Of a DNA stretch of 64,000 nucleotides, positions 1 to 7,709 are shown one piece after another. Location of the stretch: positions 1 to 64,000 of the forward strand of contig JADIXX010000002.1 in NCBI GenBank assembly GCA_016705575.1, written 5' to 3'. Numbering within the stretch: the first letter of the stretch is position 1; each line of letters opens with the position of its first letter. The DNA is from Candidatus Aalborgicola defluviihabitans (lineage in GTDB: Bacteria; Pseudomonadota; Gammaproteobacteria; Burkholderiales; Burkholderiaceae_C). The notes beneath the pieces were generated by a model. That model saw only the letters and a program-made list of their open reading frames with translations, was not told the origin of the DNA and did not search any database. The position numbers and the translations under genes are program-made.

Positions 1-586
1 CCAGTGCGATGGCGCTGTTCCAGTGCGGCCAGGATGGCGATGACACAAACATCGCGCCGGTGACGTCAATCACGGAGGCACCGGCGCGCATGGGCTTGTC
101 CGGCAGGCCGGTCATATAGGCCAGACCACCCATCATCTGCGCGACCTCGTCGAGGGCGGTACGCTGTTCGTAGGGCCCAGACAAAAAGCCCTTGCCCGAG
201 CAAGATATCAGGCGCGGGTTGCGCGCAGACAGTGCTGCATAACCCAGGCCCAACGCATCCATCGCGCCGGGACGGAAGTTTTCTATCATGATGTCCGCAC
301 CATCGAGCAGGCGCAACGCAGTGGCCATGCCTGCAGGCGACTTAATATCCAGCGCCAAGCTGGCCTTATTGCGGTTGTACATCGGGAAATAGCCCGAGCC
401 CGAGCCCCCCAGGCGGCGGGTGTTATCGCCCGCCAGCGGTTCGATCTTCACAACATCGGCACCCAGATCGGCCAGAATCAGACCCATGCTGGGACCCATC
501 ACCATGTGCGTGAATTCGATGACGCGCAAGCCTGCCAAGGGCAGTTCTTCAGATTTGCCGACCCGCGGCGATGCAGTGTTGGTCAT
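1..586 (-). CDS. CaiB/BaiF-family CoA-transferase (N-terminal part, cut by window edge; frameshift near 45)
   Basis: Family III CoA-transferases move CoA between carboxylic acids. Read on the minus strand from the ATG at 584-586, the protein has the typical start of the family: a GLRVIEFTHMVMGP segment, then LADLGADVVKIEP, and later ENFRPGAMDALGLGY. Its ATG overlaps the stop of the lyase gene upstream (ATGA), so the two are probably translated together. Around 44-50 the frame breaks: after GAMF the expected GVIAILAALEQRHRTG continues only if one G is added, so this copy is frameshifted or contains a sequencing error. The C-terminal part lies outside the window. In this cluster it probably activates a dicarboxylic acid before cleavage by the lyase; the substrate is inferred, not seen. 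Confidence 0.85.
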   Translation of the reverse strand, partial: MTNTASPRVGKSEELPLAGLRVIEFTHMVMGPSMGLILADLGADVVKIEPLAGDNTRRLGGSGSGYFPMYNRNKASLALDIKSPAGMATALRLLDGADIMIENFRPGAMDALGLGYAALSARNPRLISCSGKGFLSGPYEQRTALDEVAQMMGGLAYMTGLPDKPMRAGASVIDVTGAMFVSSPSWPHWNSAIAL

Positions 587-1506
587 GAGGTAGGTTCAAA
601 GTTCAAAGGCAGGCCGGCCAGCGGCACCATGCCGTACAGCGGTTCGTTCGGCAGGGCGGCCGCCAGCAACGCACGGGCAGCCAGCAGGCTCTGGAAGTCG
701 ATTCCAGTCTCGAAGCCCATGGCCTGCAGCATGAAAACTAGATCCTCAGTCACGATATTTCCGCTGGCACCGGGGGCGAAGGGGCAGCCTCCAAGGCCGC
801 CCTGTGAGGCGTCGAGTGTGCTGATCCCCAAGTCCAACGCCGCCAGTGCGTTGGCCAGGCCCAGACCACGTGTGTTGTGCAGGTGCAGACCGGTGAGCCG
901 GTCACGGCCGACGGCGCCCCAGACCGCACGTAGCAAACGCCGCACCTGGGCCGGATCGGCGTAGCCACTGGTATCCGACAGGCCTACCTCGTCACAGCCA
1001 CAGGCGATCAAGGCCTCGGCCAGTTCGACAACGCGTCGCTCGGGCACCGCGCCTTCCAGAGTACAACCAAAGGCGGTTGACAGGCCTCCCTCGAAATGCG
1101 GGCGCTGTGCAGCCCGGCAGGGTGCGAATCAACTCGGATATGCAGCGAGCTTGTCCAGCATCTGCGCATGACTGCGGCGCACATTGCGTAGGCTATGAGT
1201 CTCGCTGCATGACACGGGAATCGTCAGCTTGTGCGCCCCGGCCGCAACGGCCGCCTCGGCGCCCTTCATGTTGGGTACCAGCACGGCTACGGTGAGGCCT
1301 GGGATCCGGCGCGCGTGCGCCACCAACTCGGCCGTGTCGCCAAGCTGCGGCAAGAGCGTGGCGGGTACAAAAGAGCCCACCTCGATCTCTTGCACACCGG
1401 CATCGGCCAGCGCGGTGATCCAGCGCTTCTTGGCCTCCGTGGGCATGATGGTGGAAATGCTCTGCAGACCGTCACGTGGCCCGACTTCACTGACCAGCAC
1501 CTTCAT
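583..1506 (-). pseudogene. HMG-CoA lyase / citramalyl-CoA lyase-like protein, frameshifted
   Basis: TIM-barrel lyase of the DRE metallolyase (HMGL-like) superfamily. The N-terminus shows VGPRDGLQ, the metal-binding and catalytic Arg-Asp motif, and EVGSFV. The C-terminal half has LSDTSGYADP, LHLHNTRGLGLAN with the metal-binding His pair, and GLGGCPFAPGASGN with the catalytic-loop Cys. The halves are in different frames: one shift lies near 1130 (after LAAYPS) and a second near 1085-1095, between the GCTAP and FEGGLSTAFGCT segments. The motifs are otherwise intact, so the breaks may be sequence errors. The start overlaps the stop of the deacetylase gene (1503-1506) and the end overlaps the CoA-transferase start. 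Next to a CaiB transferase, an acyl-CoA lyase releasing acetyl-CoA or another acyl-CoA plus an oxoacid is the likely role. Confidence 0.85.
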
Positions 1507-2429
1507 GCCTGCGCCTCCGCCACGCCAGCGATCTGACTCGGTGTTGCAAGCCAGCAGTCATCCCGCGCGCCATTGAGCTGGGCCAGCACCCGGTCCATGT
1601 GCTTGACCCTGTGCGCCTGACCCATCACCCAAGGGTGCAAGGACAGCGAGAACAGTCGCCCACCGCCGCTGCTCTTGGCCTCGGCGCGCTGGAACTCAAA
1701 AGCGTCGATCACCTGATCGGCCCAAGAGGCTTCGGCATGAAGGTTGTCTAAAACCACAAAGCGATCCTCGATTTCGGTCGGTAGGGGCAGGGCCCAGAGC
1801 GGACCGCTGTCGGTACGGAAGCAGTAGGGCAGTTCGTCGTTGACCCAGTCGGCGAACCAGCGGATGCCGTTCTCGCGCAGCAAGTCGGGCGTGCGCGCGG
1901 TTTCCAGGCGCCCGGGGCTGAGCCAGCCCTGGATGTCGCGTTTGAAGGTGCGGCGCAGGATGTCAAGCGCACGTTCGATAACAGCGCGTTCCTGGGCTTC
2001 GTCGAGCGCACCGACATGCGGTGTGTCCATGCTCCAGCTGTGGCCTAGCACCTCGGCGTCGCGCTCGCGGATTGCCAGCATCAGGGCCGGGCAGCGCTCC
2101 ACCAAGGCGGCGTTGATGGCAAAGCTAGAGGACAGCTTATGGCGGTCGAGAAGGTTGAGCATGCGCCAGATGCCGACGCGGTTGCCATGGTCGCGCAGGG
2201 TGAAGTGGCGAAGGTCCGGGTAGGGCATGGTCATGCCGCCGGGCAGCTTCACCGCCGCGCTTGGGTTTAGCGGAAAGTGCTGCAAACTGACATTGATCCA
2301 AACTGCCAGCGGCTTGGCCTCGGGCCACTTCAGCGCCGGCCGCTGCTGAAGCATCGACCAGTCGTAACGGTCATGGTCCATGCCATGACGGCGCAGTGGG
2401 TATTCGAGATGCGCGGCGTCCAGGCTCAT
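1503..2429 (-). CDS. Polysaccharide-deacetylase-fold hydrolase (PuuE/imidase-like), second paralogue
   Basis: This is a protein of about 308 residues with the NodB-like fold used by deacetylases, allantoinase PuuE and cyclic-imide hydrolases. Visible family features are DHGNRVGIWRMLNLLDRH, EVLGHSWSMDTPH, the GWLSPGRLET loop and a C-terminal SLSLHPWVMGQ. The reading frame is open up to 2600, but the first 57 residues are the shadow of the upstream gene. The start was placed at 2429 because that ATG overlaps the upstream stop (ATGA at 2426-2429) and follows AAGGAG within the upstream gene. It is a diverged paralogue of the next gene, so the pair may form a hetero-oligomer or act on two related rings. 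The exact substrate cannot be read from sequence. Confidence 0.8.
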   Translation of the reverse strand: MSLDAAHLEYPLRRHGMDHDRYDWSMLQQRPALKWPEAKPLAVWINVSLQHFPLNPSAAVKLPGGMTMPYPDLRHFTLRDHGNRVGIWRMLNLLDRHKLSSSFAINAALVERCPALMLAIRERDAEVLGHSWSMDTPHVGALDEAQERAVIERALDILRRTFKRDIQGWLSPGRLETARTPDLLRENGIRWFADWVNDELPYCFRTDSGPLWALPLPTEIEDRFVVLDNLHAEASWADQVIDAFEFQRAEAKSSGGGRLFSLSLHPWVMGQAHRVKHMDRVLAQLNGARDDCWLATPSQIAGVAEAQA

Positions 2430-3358
2430 GCCAACTCCTTGCGCGCAGCGCTGTCGCGCGCTGCGATGTCGGCCACGGCCGTGTCGTAATGGTGGGCCAT
2501 GTAGTGCTCGGCGATCTCGCGGCCGGTCGTCACCCACACATTTGCGTGCGAGGTGATGTAGTCGAGCGCTTCTTCGTAGGCCTTCATCCGGTGCGGGCAT
2601 GAGACCTGGTAGTTATGCGTCGGGATGCACATCACCGTACCGCTCTCGGCGCCCTCCTCCCATAGCTGGTCGAAGGCATCGCGAATCATCTGGCCGTAGC
2701 GGCGCGGCTCGACTTTGTTGACCACATAGGCGATGGTGTCGTTGAGCTCCAGCGAATAGGGTACGGAGACAAAACGCTGGCCGCCGCGCACGCTCACAGG
2801 CGTGGGTTGGTCGTCGTGGAACAGATCGCAGGTGTAGAGGCCACCGGCCTCAGCGAACAAGTCTAGCGTGTGCTCGCTGTGCGAGAGCGCGGGAGCCAGA
2901 TAGCCGGCCGGGCGACGACCGCAGTGGCGCTCAATCGTGTCCATCGAGTCCAGCAACATGGTGCGCTCCTGGGTCTCGTCCATGCCGTAGGTGTAGCGGG
3001 TGTTGTAGATGCCGTGGGAGAAAAACTCCCAGTCGCGCTCTCGGCACATCTCGATGATCTCGGGATGGTGCTCGCACAGGGCGACCGACAGGGAGACCGA
3101 ACCGCGGATGCCGTACTTGTCGAGCAACTGCATCTGGCGGATGTGGCCAACGCGGTTGCCCCAGTCGCGAATTGAATAGCCGGGCACGGACGGGTAGGGG
3201 TGGGGCCAGGCGGCCCGCTGCGGGTTGACCGGCGGCTTGAGCTCATAGAACTCGATGTTCGGCGCAACCCAGAAGGCCACGCGAGCTCCGCCTGGCCAGG
3301 TGATTTTGGGTCGGCCGCGGTAGGCCCATTCGGCGTAAGCGCCCGGATCGGCTTTCAC
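2426..3358 (-). CDS. Polysaccharide-deacetylase-fold hydrolase (PuuE/imidase-like), first paralogue
   Basis: This 310-residue NodB-fold protein resembles cofactor-free allantoinase (PuuE) and cyclic imidases more than true sugar deacetylases. Features include WPGGARVAFWVAPNIEFYE near the start, DWGNRVGHIRQMQLLDKYGI, WEFFSHGIYNTRY, the GYLAPALSHSEHTLDL loop and MCIPTHNYQVSCPHR near the end. The start is a GTG at 3356-3358 that overlaps the upstream stop (GTGA). Its neighbour upstream is an isochorismatase-fold amidase and downstream is its own paralogue, which suggests ring opening of a cyclic imide or ureide followed by deamidation. The hydrolase class is seen in the sequence; the substrate is inference. 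Confidence 0.82.
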   Translation of the reverse strand: MKADPGAYAEWAYRGRPKITWPGGARVAFWVAPNIEFYELKPPVNPQRAAWPHPYPSVPGYSIRDWGNRVGHIRQMQLLDKYGIRGSVSLSVALCEHHPEIIEMCRERDWEFFSHGIYNTRYTYGMDETQERTMLLDSMDTIERHCGRRPAGYLAPALSHSEHTLDLFAEAGGLYTCDLFHDDQPTPVSVRGGQRFVSVPYSLELNDTIAYVVNKVEPRRYGQMIRDAFDQLWEEGAESGTVMCIPTHNYQVSCPHRMKAYEEALDYITSHANVWVTTGREIAEHYMAHHYDTAVADIAARDSAARKELA

Positions 3359-4020
3359 TGGGCGGCCTCCAGCCAGGTCAGCGTCTCCTGCACATCGACC
3401 ACGTCGGCGTACTTGAGCTGCATGTCGGTCAGGTTGGCGAAGTGATAACTTTCATGCTTGTCTGCCACGCACTGCTCAGGAACTATGGTGCGATAGCCGC
3501 GCGACAGAGATTCGACAGCGGTGGCGCGCACGCAGCCTGAGGTCGAGCCACCGGTGATGATGACGGTATCCACTTGATGCCAAACCAAAAGCGACTGCAG
3601 CGGTGTTTCGAAAAACGCCGATGGCATGCGCTTGCAATAAATGAGATCTCGACCGTGTTCAATCTGGCAGCGGTCGTCGAACTCGGTGCGCCGCGAACCG
3701 TGTTTGATGTTCTGCAGTGAGTCGGGCGTGTTGGTGCGTGTCCCCCAGATGCCCGCGTCCTCGGCTGAGTCGGCGTAGGCTACATGGGTCCACACCACCG
3801 GCCAGCCCTTCGTGCGAAAGGCGGCCGACAGTGCGTTGACATGCTCAATCTGGCGCGGGTCGGTTTCGTAGGCGGTCTTGAATTCGTCGACCTTGGTGTA
3901 CGCACATTGGAAGTCGATGTTGACCAACACGGCCTTGCGCCCATAGCCGAAGCGGGCACGCGCCGGGTTGGCTTTCACATCGGCCCAGATTTCGCGGGCT
4001 GTCTTGGAGGAGTTATCCAT
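3355..4020 (-). CDS. Isochorismatase-family cysteine hydrolase (maleamate/carbamoyl amidase-like)
   Basis: 221 residues with the cysteine-hydrolase fold. The expected triad is visible: Asp in VLVNIDFQCAYT (about residue 36), Lys in YCKRMPSAF (about 129), and the nucleophile Cys in GGSTSGCVRATA (about 162), preceded by the usual non-proline cis-peptide region. Members include N-carbamoylsarcosine amidase, maleamate amidohydrolase NicF and RutB. It lies directly after a maleate-isomerase-like gene (5-bp gap) and overlaps the imidase-like gene by 4 bp. That order matches the maleamate to maleate to fumarate steps of nicotinate degradation, so release of ammonia from a maleamate-type acid is the best guess. 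Confidence 0.87.
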   Translation of the reverse strand: MDNSSKTAREIWADVKANPARARFGYGRKAVLVNIDFQCAYTKVDEFKTAYETDPRQIEHVNALSAAFRTKGWPVVWTHVAYADSAEDAGIWGTRTNTPDSLQNIKHGSRRTEFDDRCQIEHGRDLIYCKRMPSAFFETPLQSLLVWHQVDTVIITGGSTSGCVRATAVESLSRGYRTIVPEQCVADKHESYHFANLTDMQLKYADVVDVQETLTWLEAAQ

Positions 4021-4025
4021 GGTTT

Positions 4026-4799
4026 TCAGTCCTTGCGCTTGAGGTTGAGATGGCTGAGCAGAGGGCCGAAGCCGTCAACCGCATCGTAGATGCCGTTGGT
4101 GCGCAGCGCATGCCAATAGGTCGCAGTGTTGATTGCGATCACCGGCTTGCCCAGAAAAGCCTCGGCATACGGCGCCATGCGGGCCATGCTGAGGTTGGTG
4201 CCAACCTGAACGATGGCGTCGATGTCGTCGCCATCGAGCTGCTGCAGCGCTTGGGCAATCTGGCGCTCGGTGACGCGCAAGATGTCCGTCCAGCTCTTGC
4301 AGCGCAGCGGCAGGTCACGCACCGTCTCGATCCCGTAGTCGGAAAAGAAACGGGCGACATGCGCGTTGGCCATCGGGTAGTAGGGCGACAGCACCGCGAC
4401 GCGGCGGATCGAGCCATAGGCCCGAAGCGCCTCGACGCAGGATGTAGATCCCACGCTGACGTCCTTGCCCGTCAGGTCGCGGACATGCGTGACGAACTTC
4501 TCGCATGCTGGCGCACCACCAATAAAGGTGATCGCCGAAACTCCCATAACCAGATAGTCCGGCTCGCAAGTCATCGCCGTCCGCAGTGAGGCATCGACTG
4601 CGCCCTGGATGATCTCGGCCCCAGCCATGAAGGCCTGGTCCGAGAGCGCGGTTGCGTTCTCGATGTAGATGTCGCGGTACTGGTTGGTCACGCCCGCCGG
4701 CCGCATGGCCGCGAATTCGGGCTCGACCACGGTATTCGTCGAGGGCCCGAATACGGCGAAAACCTTGCGCCAGCCCAGGGTGTCGCGGCCGGTACTCAT
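4026..4799 (-). CDS. Maleate isomerase / Asp-Glu racemase superfamily protein
   Basis: 257 residues of the Asp/Glu racemase superfamily, closest in form to maleate cis-trans isomerase and arylmalonate decarboxylase. Two cysteine regions fit the family: the VMGVSAITFIGGAPACEKF segment and SVGSTSCVEALRAYG. The C-terminal part has IDAIVQVGTNLSMARM, where many family members carry the second Cys, so the catalytic Cys pair is not in the textbook arrangement. Its ATG overlaps the cupin stop (4796-4799). With the adjacent isochorismatase-fold amidase it recalls the nicE/nicF pair. Isomerisation of a maleate-like acid is plausible, but a racemase or decarboxylase cannot be excluded. Confidence 0.82.
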   Translation of the reverse strand: MSTGRDTLGWRKVFAVFGPSTNTVVEPEFAAMRPAGVTNQYRDIYIENATALSDQAFMAGAEIIQGAVDASLRTAMTCEPDYLVMGVSAITFIGGAPACEKFVTHVRDLTGKDVSVGSTSCVEALRAYGSIRRVAVLSPYYPMANAHVARFFSDYGIETVRDLPLRCKSWTDILRVTERQIAQALQQLDGDDIDAIVQVGTNLSMARMAPYAEAFLGKPVIAINTATYWHALRTNGIYDAVDGFGPLLSHLNLKRKD

Positions 4800-5695
4800 T
4801 GGTAGCTCGGGTCTTTCATGGGACCCATCGAGCGCGAGCGCACCGGCTGCAACAGTACAGGCGGCTCAGAGCCCGGGAAGTCGGGGCCCCAGTTCACCGG
4901 AGTGCCGTGCATTTCAACGCTAGCGTTGTCGGTGTACCAGTCGACCAAGCGGCCGTCACAACGCAGCAACCAAGTCGTGCCTTCCGGGCCCGATGTGAAG
5001 TCGCCATGGCGCACGCCGGCCGGGCGGAAGAAATAGGTGCCCGGCCACATCTGGCCGTAGTTGTAATCAAACGAACCCTGGGTGCAATACGCCTCTTCGT
5101 AACACGGGTGGTGGGCGAGCGGGTGCTCGACCCAGTCCGGCTTGGCCCTGATCAGACGGGTGTAGAAGCCGGTGACCTTGTCGTGGTGCAGGAGCTTGAT
5201 GTACAGGCCCGGCACCGGTGTGCCGCCGCGCGAGAAGTCCATCGGGCTGCCGTGGGTCGGGTCAGTCACTTCATACCAGTCCATCTGGCTAGCGCGCTTG
5301 ATGACCAGTTCGTGGGCGGGATTGCGGTTTTCGCCATCTGCCTGGGCCGGAGTGAAGCCCCAGTCGCCATATTCACGGAACACCAGCACGCGGCTGCCGG
5401 CCTTGATCTCCATGGCGGGGGTCAGCACGCCCTGCGGTGCGATGCAGTAGTCGTCCTTGACCAACAGCTCACCGCCGACGCGCATTTCGCCCTCGACGAC
5501 GAACCACTCGGTCTGCGCGGCCTGCAAGCCGGCAGGCCGCGACCAGTCGCTTTCAAACTCCACCATCAGGGAGGCCTCACCGGTCTCCTCGCAATAATTT
5601 AGGTTGCGCTGCCTGGCTTGGCCCACTCCGTGCGGCAATTCTGCCACGTGCCAGATTAGATCTTTCTCGTCAATCAGCTCTACGTGCGGTCTCAT
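4796..5695 (-). CDS. Two-domain cupin protein, first gene of the leftward operon
   Basis: About 299 residues with two cupin-like halves. The first contains TEWFVVEGEMRVGGELLVKDDYCIAPQG; the second contains HHPCYEEAYCTQGSFDYNYG and PGTYFFRPAGVRHGDF, with His/Glu residues in the usual metal-ligand spacing. The frame is open to 5758, but the start was placed at 5695 because GGAG lies 10 bases upstream of that ATG. The sigma-54 promoter at 5735-5749 also lies only about 40 bp upstream, so the longer start would be cut off from the transcript. As first gene of the operon it may be a small-molecule isomerase or dioxygenase, or a sensor. No function is recognised. Confidence 0.75.
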   Translation of the reverse strand: MRPHVELIDEKDLIWHVAELPHGVGQARQRNLNYCEETGEASLMVEFESDWSRPAGLQAAQTEWFVVEGEMRVGGELLVKDDYCIAPQGVLTPAMEIKAGSRVLVFREYGDWGFTPAQADGENRNPAHELVIKRASQMDWYEVTDPTHGSPMDFSRGGTPVPGLYIKLLHHDKVTGFYTRLIRAKPDWVEHPLAHHPCYEEAYCTQGSFDYNYGQMWPGTYFFRPAGVRHGDFTSGPEGTTWLLRCDGRLVDWYTDNASVEMHGTPVNWGPDFPGSEPPVLLQPVRSRSMGPMKDPSYQ

Positions 5696-5734
5696 GATTC
5701 GGGTACTCCGTGTGATGGTAATACCGGTTGAATC

Positions 5735-5749
5735 GCAATTGGCGTGCCA
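5735..5749 (-). promoter_or_regulatory. Sigma-54 (-24/-12) promoter of the leftward operon
   Basis: Read on the minus strand the bases are TGGCACG-CCAA-TTGC, a full match to the RpoN consensus TGGCACG-N4-TTGC with GG and GC ten bases apart. The GC lies at 5735-5736, so a transcript would start near 5720-5725, about 25-30 bp before the cupin ATG at 5695. Confidence 0.85.
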
Positions 5750-5791
5750 CGCGTTCATTGCCAGCGCTAGTGTATTTTTTGTTCCAAGGTC

Positions 5792-5832
5792 GTTTCAACC
5801 GCCGAATTTGGTTTCAACGTGAAACGAAATTG
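5792..5832. promoter_or_regulatory. Central dyad, candidate activator-binding site between two sigma-54 promoters
   Basis: GTTTCA-ACG-TGAAAC at 5811-5825 is a perfect 6-bp inverted repeat with a 3-bp centre. The arms extend imperfectly to 5804-5832 (11 of 13 positions pair). A direct copy of the half site, GTTTCAAC, lies 19 bp upstream at 5792-5799. The site sits about 40-75 bp from each sigma-54 promoter, so one activator bound here could serve both operons. Its identity is unknown; no regulator gene is present in the cluster as seen. Confidence 0.55.
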
Positions 5833-5865
5833 CCAGCCGCTCGTCTCTTTTTGTTGCAATTCTTG

Positions 5866-5881
5866 TGGCACAGACCTTGCT
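5866..5881 (+). promoter_or_regulatory. Sigma-54 (-24/-12) promoter of the rightward operon
   Basis: TGGCAC-AGACC-TTGCT, with GG at 5867-5868 and GC at 5879-5880, ten bases apart as RpoN promoters require. It lies about 57 bp before the ATG of the membrane protein at 5938 and mirrors the leftward promoter at 5735-5749. Confidence 0.85.
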
Positions 5882-5937
5882 GAAAGTTCTGCTACAGGGC
5901 TGGAGGCAGCCCACGCAAACAACGAGGACTAATAGCG

Positions 5938-6614
5938 ATGGAATTCAATGAACTGGCTGTGCTGCGCTGGGCGCACATTCTCTGCATGGTGTATTGGCTG
6001 GGCGGCGAGTGGGGGTATTCCAGACCTCCTACAACGTGATCAACCGCAAGTTGTCGCTGGAAGAACGCCGCCGCCATATGGAGACGGCCTACCGGATCGA
6101 CATCCTGGCCCGCACCGGCATCATCCTGTTGTTGCCTCTGGGTCTGCATGGGCTTCCATTGGGGCATTCAGCCACTGGGCGGGATGTGGCTGACCGAATG
6201 TGGCTCCTTGTCGCCGCCTGGATGGCGCTGTGCTGGGGTGCCTTCATCTACCGTGAAAGCGACCGAGGGCTGTTGCTCACCAAGCTGGATGAGCGCATCC
6301 GTTTTGTCGTGATCCCGCTGCTGTTCATCGTGGCCATCAGCTCATTGCTCGGCCACGGCCCATTGGCTGCCGAACCCGGGCAGCGGTGGTTCTCGGCCAA
6401 AATGGGCGTCTATGCCTTCACTCTGATCATCGGACTCAAGCTGCGTTTTATCATGCGTGAATGGACCACCATGTTCCGCGTGCTGGCGCAAGGCCCCAAT
6501 ACCGAGGTTGAGGCCCGCCTGGACAAGTCGATCAAGTTCGCCCGCAAGATCGCCTACGTCTACTGGGTGTCGATTGCCACCGTCGCGTTCTTTGGCTCGG
6601 TCAAGCCTTTCTGA
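5938..6614 (+). pseudogene. Integral membrane protein (CopD/DUF2269/PuuD-like), frameshift in a G run
   Basis: First gene of the rightward operon. The product would be about 226 residues with several hydrophobic segments: WAHILCMVYWLGG near the start, then around AGRTGIILLLPL-like, MWLLVAAWMALCWGAF, FVVIPLLFIVAISSLL and VYWVSIATVAFFGSV segments. The conserved RWAHIL His and EWGVFQ region resemble small heme or metal-linked membrane proteins, including the membrane half of PuuD. I cannot name the family with certainty. The frame breaks in the G run at 6011-6015: one more G joins GGEWG to VFQTSYN, so a homopolymer error is likely. A role in electron transfer for an oxidation in the pathway is only a guess. 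Confidence 0.7.
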
Positions 6615-6632
6615 TCCATCAACCAACCGTCG

Positions 6633-7709
6633 ATGAGCCGCTCCATGAATGCCACCATTCCCCTGCAGGCGCCCTACCAGGCGCTGGCCTTGCAGACCAC
6701 CTGCCATGCAGTCAACCGCTGCGAAGACCAGGCTTCGACGCGGGCCAGAATGCAGGCCAGCATTGACCGGGTGCATCGACAGATCCTCGCGTCCAAGGCC
6801 TTCATCGGCGCTGATCTCAAGCTGGTGGTGGTACCGGAATACTTTCTGACCGGCTACCCGCTGGGTGACAGCATTTCGGGCTGGGCGGTCAAGGCGGCGT
6901 GGGCGAGCGATGGCCCAGAGTACCAGCGGCTGGGTGACCTCTGTCGCGACTGCGGCGTTTATTTCTCGGGCAATGCCTACGAGCTGGACCTGCATTTTCC
7001 AGGCCTGTACTTCCAGACCAGTTTCATCATTGACGATCAGGGGCACCTGATCTTGCGTTACCGTCGTCTGGTCTCGATGTTTTCGCCAACCCCGCACGAC
7101 CTGTGGGATCGGTACCTGGAAATCTACGGCCTGGAGGGCGTGTTCCCGGTGGCGGATACACCGCTGGGGCGGCTCGCCTGCGTGGCCTCAGAAGAAATCC
7201 TCTACCCCGAAATTGCCCGTTCGCTGGCTCTGCGCGGGGCTGAAGTGCTGCTACATTCCAGCAGCGAGGTCAGCAGCACGCGGCTCACGCCCAAGGACAT
7301 TGCCAAGCGGGCTCGCGCCCATGAAAACAACTGCTGGCTGATCTCGGCCAACTCCGCCGGCATGCTTGACGTGGACATGCCCAACCAGTCGGTGGACGGT
7401 CTGTCCAAGGTAGTTGATTACCTCGGTGAGGTTCGTGCCGAAGCCGGTTCGGGTGAAAGCATGGCCGCCCAAGCCAATATCGACATCGGGGCGCTGCGTC
7501 ACTACCGTGCGCGCCCTGGCATGGGCAATATGCTGGCGCGCCAGCGGCTTGAGTTGTTTGCCGCCACCTATGCCGGCACCGTCTATCCCGCCAACACCAT
7601 GCTGGATGCGCAAGGCCAGGTCCTGCAGCCGGAGCGGGCACACTTTGCCCAAGTTCAGAGCAGCACCATGGCTTCGCTGGTCAGCCGAGGAGTGATTGCA
7701 AGTGAGTGA
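6633..7709 (+). CDS. Nitrilase-superfamily carbon-nitrogen hydrolase with Arg in place of the catalytic Lys
   Basis: 358 residues. The nitrilase-fold Glu is in VVVPEYFLTGYP (about residue 70) and the nucleophile Cys in LACVASEEILYPEIAR (about 188). The segment that normally reads YRK before the catalytic Lys reads ILRYRRLVSM here, so the third triad residue is Arg. The TPHDLWD stretch after it recalls amidases of the AmiE/AmiF type. It lies 18 bp after the membrane gene. Hydrolysis of an amide or nitrile in the cluster's pathway is expected from the family, but the triad change leaves activity open. Confidence 0.8.
   Translation: MSRSMNATIPLQAPYQALALQTTCHAVNRCEDQASTRARMQASIDRVHRQILASKAFIGADLKLVVVPEYFLTGYPLGDSISGWAVKAAWASDGPEYQRLGDLCRDCGVYFSGNAYELDLHFPGLYFQTSFIIDDQGHLILRYRRLVSMFSPTPHDLWDRYLEIYGLEGVFPVADTPLGRLACVASEEILYPEIARSLALRGAEVLLHSSSEVSSTRLTPKDIAKRARAHENNCWLISANSAGMLDVDMPNQSVDGLSKVVDYLGEVRAEAGSGESMAAQANIDIGALRHYRARPGMGNMLARQRLELFAATYAGTVYPANTMLDAQGQVLQPERAHFAQVQSSTMASLVSRGVIASE

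Noticed and set aside
5811..5825. Resemblance of the dyad to the chromosomal parS site (GTTTCACGTGAAAC)
   Set aside because: The centre has three bases (ACG) where parS has two, the flanking T and A are absent, and it lies between two sigma-54 promoters with an extra half site. An activator site is more likely, although an inserted base in error-prone sequence cannot be fully excluded.
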